This document shows, piece after piece, positions 37,119 through 45,459 of a DNA stretch of 64,000 nucleotides (the first letter of the stretch is position 1; every line of letters begins with the position of its first letter). The position numbers and the translations under genes are program-made. The notes below the pieces were generated by a model. It had not been told where the DNA came from. It ran no database searches and worked only from the letters and a program-made list of their open reading frames with translations. This stretch comes from JACVRW01 sp963808545 (GTDB taxonomy: Bacteria > Actinomycetota > Thermoleophilia > Solirubrobacterales > Thermoleophilaceae). The stretch spans positions 186,001 through 250,000 of the forward strand of contig CAWEGB010000008.1 in the NCBI GenBank assembly GCA_963808545.1, read 5' to 3'.

Positions 37119-38414
37119 GTGGCCTCCAAGCGCCAGATAGACGTCGGCGGCGTCAAGATCGGCGGCGGCGCACCCGTAGCCGTTCAGTCGATGACCAAGA
37201 CAGAGACCGCCGACTACGACGCCACCATGCGGCAGATCCATGCCATCGCCGAGGCGGGCGGCGATCTGGTGCGTTGCGCCGTTCCGCGCGACGACGACGT
37301 CCGCGCGTTGGCCCGCATCGTCACCGAGTCGCCGATCCCGGTGATCGCCGACATCCACTTCAACCACACCCTCGCCCTCAAGGCCATCGACGCGGGTGCC
37401 CACTGCATCCGCATCAACCCGGGCAACATCGGCGGCTTCGAAAAGACCGGCGAGGTGGTGGAAAAGGCGCGGGCCGCGAACGTGCCCATGCGCATCGGCG
37501 TGAACTCCGGCTCGCTGCCCAAGCACCTGCACGAACTGGAGCGCGAGAACCCGGTGGAGGCGCTCGTGGCGGCCGCGCTCGAGCACGTGGAGCTGATGGA
37601 CCGACTCGACTTCCACGACTTCAAGGTCTCGATCAAGTCGACCAACGTGCCCAACACGATCGCCTCGAACCGGCTGCTGTCGCAGAAGATCGACAACCCG
37701 CTACACCTCGGCATCACCGAGGCGGGCACCAAGTGGTCCGGCTCGCTCAAGTCGGCCGTCGGGCTGGGCACGTTGCTCGCTGACGGGGTGGGGGACACCA
37801 TCCGCATCTCGCTCTCCACCTTCCACGCCGAGGAGGAGGTGAAGGTCGCCTGGGAGATCCTCAAGGCCCTCAAGCTGCGCGAGCGGGGACCGGTCCTGAT
37901 CGCCTGTCCCACCTGCGGCCGGCTCCAGTTCGACATGGACACCGTGGTGGCCGAGATCGAGGAGCGGCTGCGGGCCTACGACGACCCGATCGAGGTGGCC
38001 GTGCTGGGCTGCGCGGTCAACGGGATCGGGGAGGCCTCGCACGCCGACTTCGGCATCACGGGAGCCAAGAACGAGGGCCTGATCTTCGCCCACGGCAAGC
38101 CGCTGCGAAAAGTGCCCCAGGACGACCTGGTGGACGCGCTCTTCCGTGAGATCGACAAGTCGATCGATCGCGGCGGCGTCGAGGTCGACGACCGCAAGGC
38201 GGCCGAGGGCGCTGAGTGGCTCGAGCGCATCGAGGAGGAGAACGCCGGCGAGCTCACCCCGGAGCGGATCGCCGCGATGGAGGCGGCGGCGGCGTCCGAG
38301 GACGCGCTGGTGAACGGCGACGCCCTGCCGATGGCCGGCGCGGCCAAGGCCAAGCGCATCAGCCTCGACGAGGCCGACTCGCCCACCGCCGGCAGGCGCT
38401 TCAGTAGAGCTTGA
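37119..38414 (+). CDS. ispG: 4-hydroxy-3-methylbut-2-enyl diphosphate synthase
   Basis: 431 residues. Iron-sulfur enzyme of the MEP pathway. Blocks: RQIDVGGVKIGGGAPVAVQSMTKTET, DIHFNHTLALKAIDAGAHCIRINPGNIG, LGITEAGTKWSGSLKSAVGLG, and the 4Fe-4S ligands in ACPTCGRLQFD and AVLGCAVNGIGEASHADFGI. A C-terminal tail of about 70 residues (acidic, Ala-rich) extends beyond the core. GTG 37119 follows TAACCT (37106-37111) by 7 nt, so a leaderless promoter is likely even though the GNAT gene is just upstream. Confidence 0.96.
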   Translation: MASKRQIDVGGVKIGGGAPVAVQSMTKTETADYDATMRQIHAIAEAGGDLVRCAVPRDDDVRALARIVTESPIPVIADIHFNHTLALKAIDAGAHCIRINPGNIGGFEKTGEVVEKARAANVPMRIGVNSGSLPKHLHELERENPVEALVAAALEHVELMDRLDFHDFKVSIKSTNVPNTIASNRLLSQKIDNPLHLGITEAGTKWSGSLKSAVGLGTLLADGVGDTIRISLSTFHAEEEVKVAWEILKALKLRERGPVLIACPTCGRLQFDMDTVVAEIEERLRAYDDPIEVAVLGCAVNGIGEASHADFGITGAKNEGLIFAHGKPLRKVPQDDLVDALFREIDKSIDRGGVEVDDRKAAEGAEWLERIEEENAGELTPERIAAMEAAAASEDALVNGDALPMAGAAKAKRISLDEADSPTAGRRFSRA

Positions 38415-38521
38415 CGCTGCGGTGCTCGCCCGACCAACGCTCGGGCTGCGCTCCTCGCGTAGGTCGGCTTGACGCTGCGGTGCTCGCCCGACCAACGCTC
38501 GGGCTGCGCTCCTCGCGTAGG
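38409..38521. repeat. Two perfect 55-bp direct repeats
   Basis: Copy 1 at 38409-38463 and copy 2 at 38467-38521 are identical over 55 bp (gcttgacgctgcggtgctcg onward), separated by 3 bp. Each holds a 6-bp inverted repeat gcccga / tcgggc around a 7-nt loop. They lie between the convergent ends of ispG and the GGDEF/HD-GYP gene, and copy 1 overlaps the last 6 nt of ispG. Confidence 0.95.
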
Positions 38522-38533
38522 GCCGCTTAGAGC

Positions 38534-40534
38534 CTAGGCCCGCGCGGCCGCTCGGGCGAGGACGCCCGAGAAGGCCTCCACCACCCGCGAATCGAACTGC
38601 GTGCCGGCGCAGGCCCGCAGCTCGGCCAGGGCTTCGGATTCCGACATGGCGGGCCGGTACGGACGGTCCGAGGTCATCGCGTCGAAGGCATCGCAGACGG
38701 CCACGACGCGGGCGCCCAGCGGGATCTGCTCTCCGGCCAGGGAGTCGGGGTAACCCGATCCGTCCCAGCGCTCGTGACTCGAGCGCACGAGACGGGCCAC
38801 GGGCCTCAGGGCGGGGGCGGCGAGGAGGATGCGCTCACCCACGATGGTGTGGCGTCGCATGAACTCCCACTCGGCCTCGCTGAGGGGACCCGGCTTGTCG
38901 AGAATGGTGTCCGGCACTGCGATCTTGCCCAGATCGTGCAGCTCGGCCGCGCGCGCCACCTCGTCGAGCTCCTCCGGCTCCATGCCGAGCTCCCGTCCGG
39001 TGGCCAGTGCCAGCTCGGCCACGCCCCGCCCACGCGCGTGGAGGTCGGGGCGCCGCTCCGACAGTGTCCGCAGCAGCACGTCGCGCGACTGGCGCTCGGC
39101 CGACATGCGCCGGCCGCCCTTGCGGGCATACATGCGACGGTCGGCCAGCTGGAGGGCGTGGGCCTCGGTCGAGGCCTCCTCGGGCACCAGCACCGATCCG
39201 TGTGAGGTCCTCACGTCGAATCCGTCGCCGTGCTCGGACAGGGCCTCGACACAGGCGGCGATCAGCGGCTTGACTCCGGCGGCGCCGGGCCGGACCAGGG
39301 CGCAGAACTCGTCGCCACCGAGGCGATAGGCCTCTCCGTGGCCGCGCACGGCATCGGCCAGCTGGGCGCCGAGACGGGAGAGCAGGCCGTCGCCCGCGAG
39401 GTGCCCGAATACGTCGTTGTACTCCTTGAAGCCGTCGAGGTCGAACAGGAGCAGGGCCGAAGGCTCCTCATGGGAGGCCATCGCCAGCTCGTGCTCGAGG
39501 TCACGCATCAGGCTGCGGCGATTGCGCAGGCCGGTGAGGGCGTCGGTGCGAGCCTCGGTCTCGGTGCGGGTGAGGATGCGCTGGTTGTCGCGAAACACGA
39601 GGGCCATGCAGGTGATCACGAGGACCAGGCACGCGGCCGTGAGCAGCAGGGCGACGACGTTGATGTGGGCGAAGTGGTCGGCCACCAGCAGCCCGCTGGC
39701 CACCAGGCCGCAGACGAACGGGATCGCCACCACGCGCCAGCCCTGGAGTGAAGGACGCACGTTGCTGGGCCGGCTCTGCCAGGCGGCGAGGGCGATCAGC
39801 ACGGCGGCGGCCGGCCACGCCACGTCGATGATGGTCCCCTCGACGTAGGTGCCGTTGGCGGTCTTGACGAGATAGAGCACGTCGCTGACCGCGCTCAGCG
39901 CAAGGCCGCCCCCGAGCAGGAGCCAGACCCGGTCGGGGCGCCAGCCCGTGGCGCCGAACAGGATCACCACGAGACCGAGCAGCACCAGGTCGCCCACCGG
40001 GTAGGCGAGGTTGGTAGCGACCTCCGCGACGGTGCCGCTGCTGGCGTCGATGATCGGCGGGAAGGCGAAAGCGGCGGCGAGAGCGCCCACCGCGAGCGCA
40101 GCGACGGCCCCGTCGAGCCAGAGGCTCCCGCGAAAGCCCGTGGTGCGAGAGCGGGCCAGAAGCACCAGCGTGGCGTAGCTGGCCGGGTAGAAGGCGAGGT
40201 AGAGAGCGTCCCCGGGCGACGGATACGGGGGAGTCGGGTCGCCCGCGAGGACCAGCGTGTAGTAGAGATCGCCGCCCGTCCACGCGAGCAGGCCGATACC
40301 CATCACGAGCCAGGGCAGGCGCTCCTCACTGACGGCGTAGGCCCGCAACAGGCAGGCCAGGGCGCCGCCCAGCGTGACCCCGTTGTAGACCCAGTCCTGG
40401 AAGAACGAGTCGAGACCGGGGCCGCCGAAGCCGAGGGTGGCGTGAGCCGCGAACGCGACCAGCGCGAGCGCCGCGATCGTCCAGAACGCGCGCAGGCCGA
40501 AGCCGAGTCTTGGTGAGACCTGGATTGAAGTCAT
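38534..40534 (-). CDS. Membrane GGDEF plus HD-GYP c-di-GMP protein
   Basis: About 666 residues. Roughly ten TM helices in the first 330 residues, then a diguanylate cyclase domain with an intact motif (YRLGGDEFCALVRPG) and TDALTGLRNRRSLMRDLE at its entry, then an HD-GYP phosphodiesterase domain: ELHDLGKIAVPDTILDKPG, RRHTIVGERIL, SSHERWDGSGYPDSLAG and DAFDAMTSDRPYR. The inhibitory RxxD site before GGDEF is absent. So the protein could both make and break c-di-GMP; the input ligand for the membrane domain is unknown. ATG 40534 is favoured. Divergent from proS. Confidence 0.93.
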   Translation of the reverse strand: MTSIQVSPRLGFGLRAFWTIAALALVAFAAHATLGFGGPGLDSFFQDWVYNGVTLGGALACLLRAYAVSEERLPWLVMGIGLLAWTGGDLYYTLVLAGDPTPPYPSPGDALYLAFYPASYATLVLLARSRTTGFRGSLWLDGAVAALAVGALAAAFAFPPIIDASSGTVAEVATNLAYPVGDLVLLGLVVILFGATGWRPDRVWLLLGGGLALSAVSDVLYLVKTANGTYVEGTIIDVAWPAAAVLIALAAWQSRPSNVRPSLQGWRVVAIPFVCGLVASGLLVADHFAHINVVALLLTAACLVLVITCMALVFRDNQRILTRTETEARTDALTGLRNRRSLMRDLEHELAMASHEEPSALLLFDLDGFKEYNDVFGHLAGDGLLSRLGAQLADAVRGHGEAYRLGGDEFCALVRPGAAGVKPLIAACVEALSEHGDGFDVRTSHGSVLVPEEASTEAHALQLADRRMYARKGGRRMSAERQSRDVLLRTLSERRPDLHARGRGVAELALATGRELGMEPEELDEVARAAELHDLGKIAVPDTILDKPGPLSEAEWEFMRRHTIVGERILLAAPALRPVARLVRSSHERWDGSGYPDSLAGEQIPLGARVVAVCDAFDAMTSDRPYRPAMSESEALAELRACAGTQFDSRVVEAFSGVLARAAARA

Positions 40535-40633
40535 CGGTGTGGGAAAGGCACGCGGCAAAGGAGTTCATCGGCAGAAAGGCGCCGCGGCGTGAGGCACTTC
40601 GTGAAACTTAGGCCGCCTTTAGACTCGCGCCGT

Positions 40634-42332
40634 GTGACCCGCCTGTCGCAGTACTTCCTGCCCACCGTCAAGGACGCGCCCGCCGACGCCGAGGCCGTTT
40701 CGCACCGGCTGCTGGTTCGCGCCGGCCTGGCGCGACAGCTCGCGGCGGGGATGTGGACCTGGCTGCCCGCCGGCTGGCGCTCTCACCGCAGGGCCGAGCA
40801 GATCGTGCGCGAGGAGCTCGACGCGATCGGCGCGCTCGAGATGTTGATGCCGGTGCTGCAGCCGGCCGAGCTATGGCGCCGCAGCGGCCGCTACGACATC
40901 GACGAGGTGTTCAAGCTCACCGACCGCCGCGGCGCGGAACTCGTGCTGGCCATGAGCCACGAGGAGCCGCTCACCTGGCACATGGCCCGCGAGCTGCGCT
41001 CCTACCGCGACCTGCCGAAACTGCTCTACCACTTCCAGACCAAGGAGCGCGACGAGCCGAGGCCGCGCGCCGGGGTCCTGCGAACGCGCGAGTTCATCAT
41101 GAAGGACGCCTACTCCTTCGACGCCGGATCTCGAGGGCCTGGAGCGCTCCTACTCGGCCTACATCACCGCCTACGACCGGATCTTCGACCGCTGCGGGCT
41201 GGAGTGGTACCGCGTGGAGTCGGACGTGGGAGCGATGGGCGGGTTCGGCGCGCACGAGTACATGGCGCCCTGTGCCGCCGGGGAGAACGACGTGGCGCTG
41301 TCGGCCTCCGGCTACGCGGCCAACGTGGAGGTGGCGAGCGCGACGCCGAGGCCGCCCGACGGCCTCCCCGAGCCGCAGCCCCAGCCCCAGCGAGTCGAGA
41401 CCCCGGGCGCGACCACCGTCGAGGCGGTGGCGGAGGTCCTCGGGGTGCCGAGCACCGCGATCATCAAGGCCTTTCCGGTCATGGTCGAGGGGAGGGGGCC
41501 GCTGCTGGTGGTCATCCGAGGCGACCATCGCCTGAACCAGATCAAGCTGCAGAACGCGCTCGGCGCCGACGCTCGCCCCGCCGAGGCGGTCGAGGTGCGC
41601 GAGCGCTTCGGGGCCGAGCCCGGCTTCATCGGCCCCGTGGGTGCTCCGGTGGAGGTGGTGGCCGACGAGGCCCTCCGGGGGCTCCAGGGCCTGGTGGCCG
41701 GCGGCAACGAGCACGACGTGCATCTCGCCGGAGTTGAGCCCGGACGCGACTTCGAGCCCGAATGGGTCGACGTGCGCCGGGTGGAGGAGGGCGACGAGGA
41801 CGCCACCGGCGCGGTAATCCGCATCGAGCCGGCGATCGAGGTGGGCAACATCTTCAAGCTCGGCACGCGCTACTCCGAGCCGCTGGGCGCCCGCTACCTG
41901 GACGAGGAGGGTCACGAGCAGCTCATCTGGATGGGGTCCTACGGGATAGGCCCGGCACGCATCGTGGCCGCCGCGATCGAGCAGTTCGCCGATGACCAAG
42001 GGATCGCCTGGCCGCGCTCAGTGGCTCCCTTCGATATCGAGCTGGTGACGCTCGGCAAGGAGGGCGAGGAGGCGCGGCTCGTGGCCGACCGCCTCTACGA
42101 AGAGCTGCTCGAGATGGGCCTCGAGGTGTTGTACGACGACCGCGAGGCAAGCGCTGGCGAGAAGTTCGCCGACGCCGAGCTGCTCGGCTGCCCCCTCCGG
42201 CTCACGGCCGGGCGCCGAGGTATCGAGGCGGGCGAGATCGAGGCCCAGGTCAGGCGCGGCCTCGAGAAGAGCTCGCTGCCCCTCGAGGGAGCCGCGGACG
42301 CGGCCGTGGAGCTTTGGCAGAGCCTCCCCTGA
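40634..42332 (+). CDS. proS: Prolyl-tRNA synthetase, one frameshift
   Basis: About 566 residues after repair, bacterial-type ProRS. Class II motifs: RLLVRAGLARQLAAGMWTWLPAG, ELVLAMSHEEPLTWHMARELRSYR and LLYHFQTKERDEPRPRAGVLRTREFIMKDAYSFD. At about 41127 one extra base (gccggatctc) breaks the frame; from there the next frame continues LEGLERSYSAYITAYDRIFDRCGLEW, the editing (INS) domain with VEAVAEVLGVPSTAIIKAFP, motif 3 MGSYGIGPARIVAAAIEQ and the anticodon domain to the stop. Start is GTG 40634 with TAGACT 8 nt upstream (40620-40625). An essential gene, so the frameshift is probably a sequence error. Confidence 0.92.
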
Positions 42333-42961
42333 AGGGCGGCCGCCAGCCGCTGACCTTTCGCCGGCTGACCGGCCTCGACCGCTCCGGCGGGCCGCCGCCC
42401 GAGACCCGGCGGGGCGAGGCGCTCCATCCGCTCACCATCCCCAACGCGATCGGCTTCGCGCGCCTCGCGCTGATTCCGGTCTTCCTGGTGGTGGCCTTCG
42501 AGTCGGATGACGGACGCAGCACCATGGCGTTCGCGCTGTTCGCCTTCATCGCCGGCACCGACTACCTGGACGGGATGGCCGCGAGGATCACCGGCCAGTA
42601 CAGCCGGCTGGGTGCCCTGCTCGACCCCCTCACCGACCGGATGCTGGTGATCTCGGGCGCGATCGTGGCCTGGGAGTTCGAGCTCCTGCCGCGCTGGGCG
42701 CTGCTGGTCCTGGCGGCTCGGGAGGCCTTCATGCTGCTGCTGACGCAGGTGGCCCTGCGGCGCGGGGCGGACCTCGGCGTCAACATGTTGGGGCGCTGGG
42801 CGGTGTGGCCCACGATGGCTGCTCTGGGGCTCTGCCTGGTCTGGGACAGCTGGGTGGTCGACGCGCTGCTCTACCTCGGACTTGCGATGACCCTTGCGGC
42901 CACGGCGCTCTACCTGCAAGATGGAATGCGGTTCATCCGCCAAGGCTCAACCTCTACTTGA
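42314..42961 (+). CDS. pgsA: CDP-alcohol phosphatidyltransferase (PgsA-like)
   Basis: About 215 residues with four to six TM helices. The CDP-alcohol phosphotransferase motif is complete: DYLDGMAARITGQYSRLGALLDPLTDR (D-G-x2-A-R-x8-G-x3-D-x3-D). Probably makes phosphatidylglycerol-phosphate from CDP-diacylglycerol made by CdsA, but a cardiolipin or other phospholipid product is possible. Start is uncertain: a TTG at 42314 inside the proS end, or CTG 42329 overlapping the proS stop (CTGA). First gene of the cluster with the RsiG-like, FHA and MerR genes. Confidence 0.88.
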   Translation: MAEPPLKGGRQPLTFRRLTGLDRSGGPPPETRRGEALHPLTIPNAIGFARLALIPVFLVVAFESDDGRSTMAFALFAFIAGTDYLDGMAARITGQYSRLGALLDPLTDRMLVISGAIVAWEFELLPRWALLVLAAREAFMLLLTQVALRRGADLGVNMLGRWAVWPTMAALGLCLVWDSWVVDALLYLGLAMTLAATALYLQDGMRFIRQGSTST

Positions 42962-43001
42962 GGAAGTGCTAAGGTCGCTCGACCCCTCGGAAAGGATTCG
43001 C

Positions 43002-43262
43002 TTGGACACGTTTCCCGATCTCGGTGCACTCTCCGATCCGGAGTTGAAGGACCTCATCCACGAGCTCACCGAGGAAGAGATGGAGGTGTCCTACCGCCGG
43101 CGCATCCTTCACGGCCAGATCGACATCCTGCGCGCCGAGCTGGTCAACCGGCTGCGCCAGGAGCACGCGGAGGGTGAGTCCGTCATCAGCGGCGCGGACG
43201 TCCAGCAGCTCACGGACATCCTCGCCGGCAAGGGCATCGCGGCCGACGCCGACGTCGAGTAG
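43002..43262 (+). CDS. RsiG-like c-di-GMP-responsive anti-sigma factor, single motif
   Basis: 86 residues from TTG 43002, preceded by aaagga (42991-42996) at 5-nt spacing; an open frame continues upstream into pgsA but the TTG fits better. The predicted long helix shows E26-x3-S30-x2-R33-x3-H37-x3-D41, one copy of the RsiG c-di-GMP-binding motif (published as E-x3-S-x2-R-x3-Q-x3-D), with His at the Gln position. A second helix ends the protein. In Streptomyces RsiG holds the sporulation sigma factor WhiG only when c-di-GMP is bound; single-motif versions act as homodimers. Stop abuts the FHA gene. No sigma partner is in the window. Confidence 0.72.
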   Translation: MDTFPDLGALSDPELKDLIHELTEEEMEVSYRRRILHGQIDILRAELVNRLRQEHAEGESVISGADVQQLTDILAGKGIAADADVE

Positions 43263-43742
43263 GTGCCCGCGGCCGGTCACTGCCCCGAGTGCGGCTTCGT
43301 CAACGCGGAGGGGGCCAACTACTGCCAGCGGTGTGGCGCCTTCCTGGGCGAGCCCGGCGAGGGGAAACCCGGCGACACCACCGAGGTCTACCAGCTCGAC
43401 GAGAGCGGTGAGTTGCGCGCGGTGGACCTCGAGCAGGTCACCCATGAGAGCGCCACGCTCGTGATCAGGTCCGGCGGTGGCCGTGCGGGCGAGGCCTTCA
43501 ACATCTCCGGCGAGCGCATGACCATCGGTCGCAGCCCGGAGGCGGAGGTCTTCCTCGACGACGTCACGGTGTCGCGCAACCACGCCCTCCTCGTGAGCCG
43601 CCGCGACGGTCTCTACATCGACGATCTCGGCTCGCTCAACGGCACCTACGTCAACCGGCGGCGGATCGAGTCACATCGCCTGCAGAACGGCGACGAGCTG
43701 CAGGTGGGCAAGTACAAGCTGACCTATCTGGACGAGCGTTGA
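43263..43742 (+). CDS. Zinc-ribbon plus FHA domain protein (GarA/OdhI-like)
   Basis: 159 residues from GTG 43263, directly after the RsiG-like stop. N-terminal zinc ribbon with C7-x2-C10 and C21-x2-C24, a linker containing GDTTEVYQLDESGELR, then an FHA domain from about residue 75: MTIGRSPEAEVFLDDVTVSRNHALL and GLYIDDLGSLNGTYVNRRRI. Mycobacterial GarA and corynebacterial OdhI have an ETT phospho-motif before the FHA, which acts as a phospho-switch on 2-oxoglutarate metabolism; the DTTE here is similar in place. Overlaps the MerR gene by 4 nt. Confidence 0.88.
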   Translation: MPAAGHCPECGFVNAEGANYCQRCGAFLGEPGEGKPGDTTEVYQLDESGELRAVDLEQVTHESATLVIRSGGGRAGEAFNISGERMTIGRSPEAEVFLDDVTVSRNHALLVSRRDGLYIDDLGSLNGTYVNRRRIESHRLQNGDELQVGKYKLTYLDER

Positions 43743-44476
43743 GCACCGAGGTCACAGGACAGGCGCCTCCCCGCAAGGAGAAGGCGCTCACGATCGGCGC
43801 CGTGACCAAGCAGCTCGAGCGCGAGTTTCCCGACATCTCGATCTCGAAGATCCGCTACCTGGAGGACCAGAAGCTGCTCGCGCCGCGCCGCACCCCGGGC
43901 GGCTACCGGCTCTACCTCCAAGCCGACGTGGACCGGCTACGGACCATCCTGCGCCTGCAGCGCGACGAGTTCCTGCCGCTCAGGGTGATCCGCCAGGAGC
44001 TGGCTCAGGGCCGCAGCGACGTGGAGCCCGCCGCCCCCGCCGCCGCCGGGCAGGATCCACGCGGGCCGCGGCGCTCGACCTTCGCGCTGCGCGGCCCCGG
44101 CTCCCAGTACCGGCTGGAGGAGGTGCTCGACGACACCGGTGCCGACCCGGCGCTGGTCAAGGAGCTCGAGGACTTCGGCGTCATCAAGGGCGAGAAGCAC
44201 GACGGCGAGACGCTCTACGACGACACCGAGCGCGAGATCGTGCGCGCCGTGACCGAGCTCAAGCGCTTCGGCGTAGGCGGGCGCAACCTGCGGGTGTTCC
44301 GCACCTCGGCCGACCGGGAGGCAGCCCTGCTCGAGCAGATCCTGGCCCCGGCGCTGCGCTCGCGCAACCCGGAGCGCCGCAAGGAGGCGGTGGAGGCCCT
44401 GGAGAACCTCGCCGCGATCGCCTCGCACCTGAAGCACCTCCTACTGGTCCGGGACCTGCGCAAGCTCGCGCGCTGA
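43739..44476 (+). CDS. ftsR: MerR-family regulator, FtsR-like
   Basis: 245 residues from TTG 43739 (TTGA overlap with the FHA gene). N-terminal winged helix-turn-helix of the MerR type: LTIGAVTKQLEREFPDISISKIRYLEDQKLLAPRRTPGGYRLY, a coiled linker, and a C-terminal helical domain with KELEDFGVIKGEKHDGETLYDDTE. The pgsA - FHA - merR order matches the mycobacterial Rv1822-garA-Rv1828 locus, whose MerR protein is the FtsR regulator of cell division. Target promoters cannot be read here. Confidence 0.85.
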   Translation: MSTEVTGQAPPRKEKALTIGAVTKQLEREFPDISISKIRYLEDQKLLAPRRTPGGYRLYLQADVDRLRTILRLQRDEFLPLRVIRQELAQGRSDVEPAAPAAAGQDPRGPRRSTFALRGPGSQYRLEEVLDDTGADPALVKELEDFGVIKGEKHDGETLYDDTEREIVRAVTELKRFGVGGRNLRVFRTSADREAALLEQILAPALRSRNPERRKEAVEALENLAAIASHLKHLLLVRDLRKLAR

Positions 44477-44491
44477 CCCAGGGCGGCGTCA

Positions 44492-45013
44492 ATGCGCCTC
44501 GAAGACCACATTCAGGACATTCCCGACTTCCCCAAGCCGGGCATCGTGTTCAAGGACATCACGCCCCTGTTCTTGGACGCCGGCGCGCTTCAGTACGCCA
44601 TCGACAGGCTGGCCGACTACGCGGCCGCGCGCTCGGTCGACTTCGTGGTGTCGGCGGAGGCACGCGGTTTCGTGCTCGGCGCGGCAGTGGCCGCGGCGTC
44701 GGGCGCCGGGTTCATCCTGGCGCGCAAGCCCGGCAAGCTGCCGCGGGCGGTCGCATCGGTCGAATACGAGCTGGAGTACGGCGTCGACGCGCTCGAGGTG
44801 CACGCCGATGCGGTGCGCGGCGGGGCACGCGTGCTGGTGCACGACGACCTGCTGGCCACCGGCGGCACGGCCGGCGCGCTCTGCGGTCTGGTCGAGCAGG
44901 CGGGCGGAGTCGTGGCAGGATGCGCGTTCGTGATCGAACTCGCCTTTCTCGACGGACGCCGGCGCCTGGCCGGCTACGACGTCCAGTCGCTCGTCGTCTA
45001 CGACTCCGAGTGA
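44492..45013 (+). CDS. apt: Adenine phosphoribosyltransferase
   Basis: 173 residues. Salvages adenine to AMP using PRPP. Type I phosphoribosyltransferase features: IPDFPKPGIVFKDITPLFLD at the N-terminus, VDFVVSAEARGFVLGAAVA, ARKPGKLPRAVASVEYELEYG, and the PRPP-loop VLVHDDLLATGGTAGAL. ATG 44492, 15 nt after the ftsR stop, no clear ribosome-binding site. Overlaps the next gene by 4 nt. Confidence 0.96.
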   Translation: MRLEDHIQDIPDFPKPGIVFKDITPLFLDAGALQYAIDRLADYAAARSVDFVVSAEARGFVLGAAVAAASGAGFILARKPGKLPRAVASVEYELEYGVDALEVHADAVRGGARVLVHDDLLATGGTAGALCGLVEQAGGVVAGCAFVIELAFLDGRRRLAGYDVQSLVVYDSE

Positions 45014-45459
45014 TCGTGCGCCGTGAACGCAGGGTGGCGGCCGGCCCCGAGGAGATCTGGCGTGTCATCTCGGACCCGCACCGGCTGCCCGCCTGGTGGC
45101 CGGGGGTGACCCGGGTCGAGGAGGTGTCTCCGCAGGCCTGGACGAAGGTGCTGCAGTCCCCGGGCGGCAAGGCCGTCAGGGCCGACTTCACCCGCCTGGA
45201 GCTGGACGAGCCGACGCACCTCAGCTGGCGCCAGGAGCTCGACGAATCGCCGTTCGAGCGACTGCTCAACTCGTCGATGACGGAGATCAACCTCGAGCCC
45301 GCCGAGGGCGGGGAAACGCTCGTCCAGATCGCCGTGGAGCACCGTCCGCGCGGCTGGGCCCGCCTGAGCCCGTTCCAGATGCGGGCCGCGGCCACGCGAC
45401 AGGTGGAGGGCGCGCTCGACGGCCTCGCTCTGCTGGTGGGCGGAGAGGAGACGTCCTGA
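45010..45459 (+). CDS. START/SRPBCC-fold lipid-binding-like protein
   Basis: 149 residues from GTG 45010 (GTGA overlap with apt). Helix-grip fold pattern: VRRERRVAAGPEEIWRVISDPHRLPAWWPGVTRVEEVS at the N-terminus, central beta strands with LDEPTHLSWRQEL, and the long C-terminal helix RQVEGALDGLALLVGG. Polyketide cyclase/dehydrase-type SRPBCC proteins bind hydrophobic ligands; none can be named. Shares one base with the following flavoprotein gene, suggesting cotranscription. Confidence 0.85.
   Translation: MIVRRERRVAAGPEEIWRVISDPHRLPAWWPGVTRVEEVSPQAWTKVLQSPGGKAVRADFTRLELDEPTHLSWRQELDESPFERLLNSSMTEINLEPAEGGETLVQIAVEHRPRGWARLSPFQMRAAATRQVEGALDGLALLVGGEETS

Noticed and set aside
36475..40621. 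Search for CRISPR arrays, given the 55-bp direct repeat
   Set aside because: Only two copies with a 3-bp gap and no spacers or cas genes.
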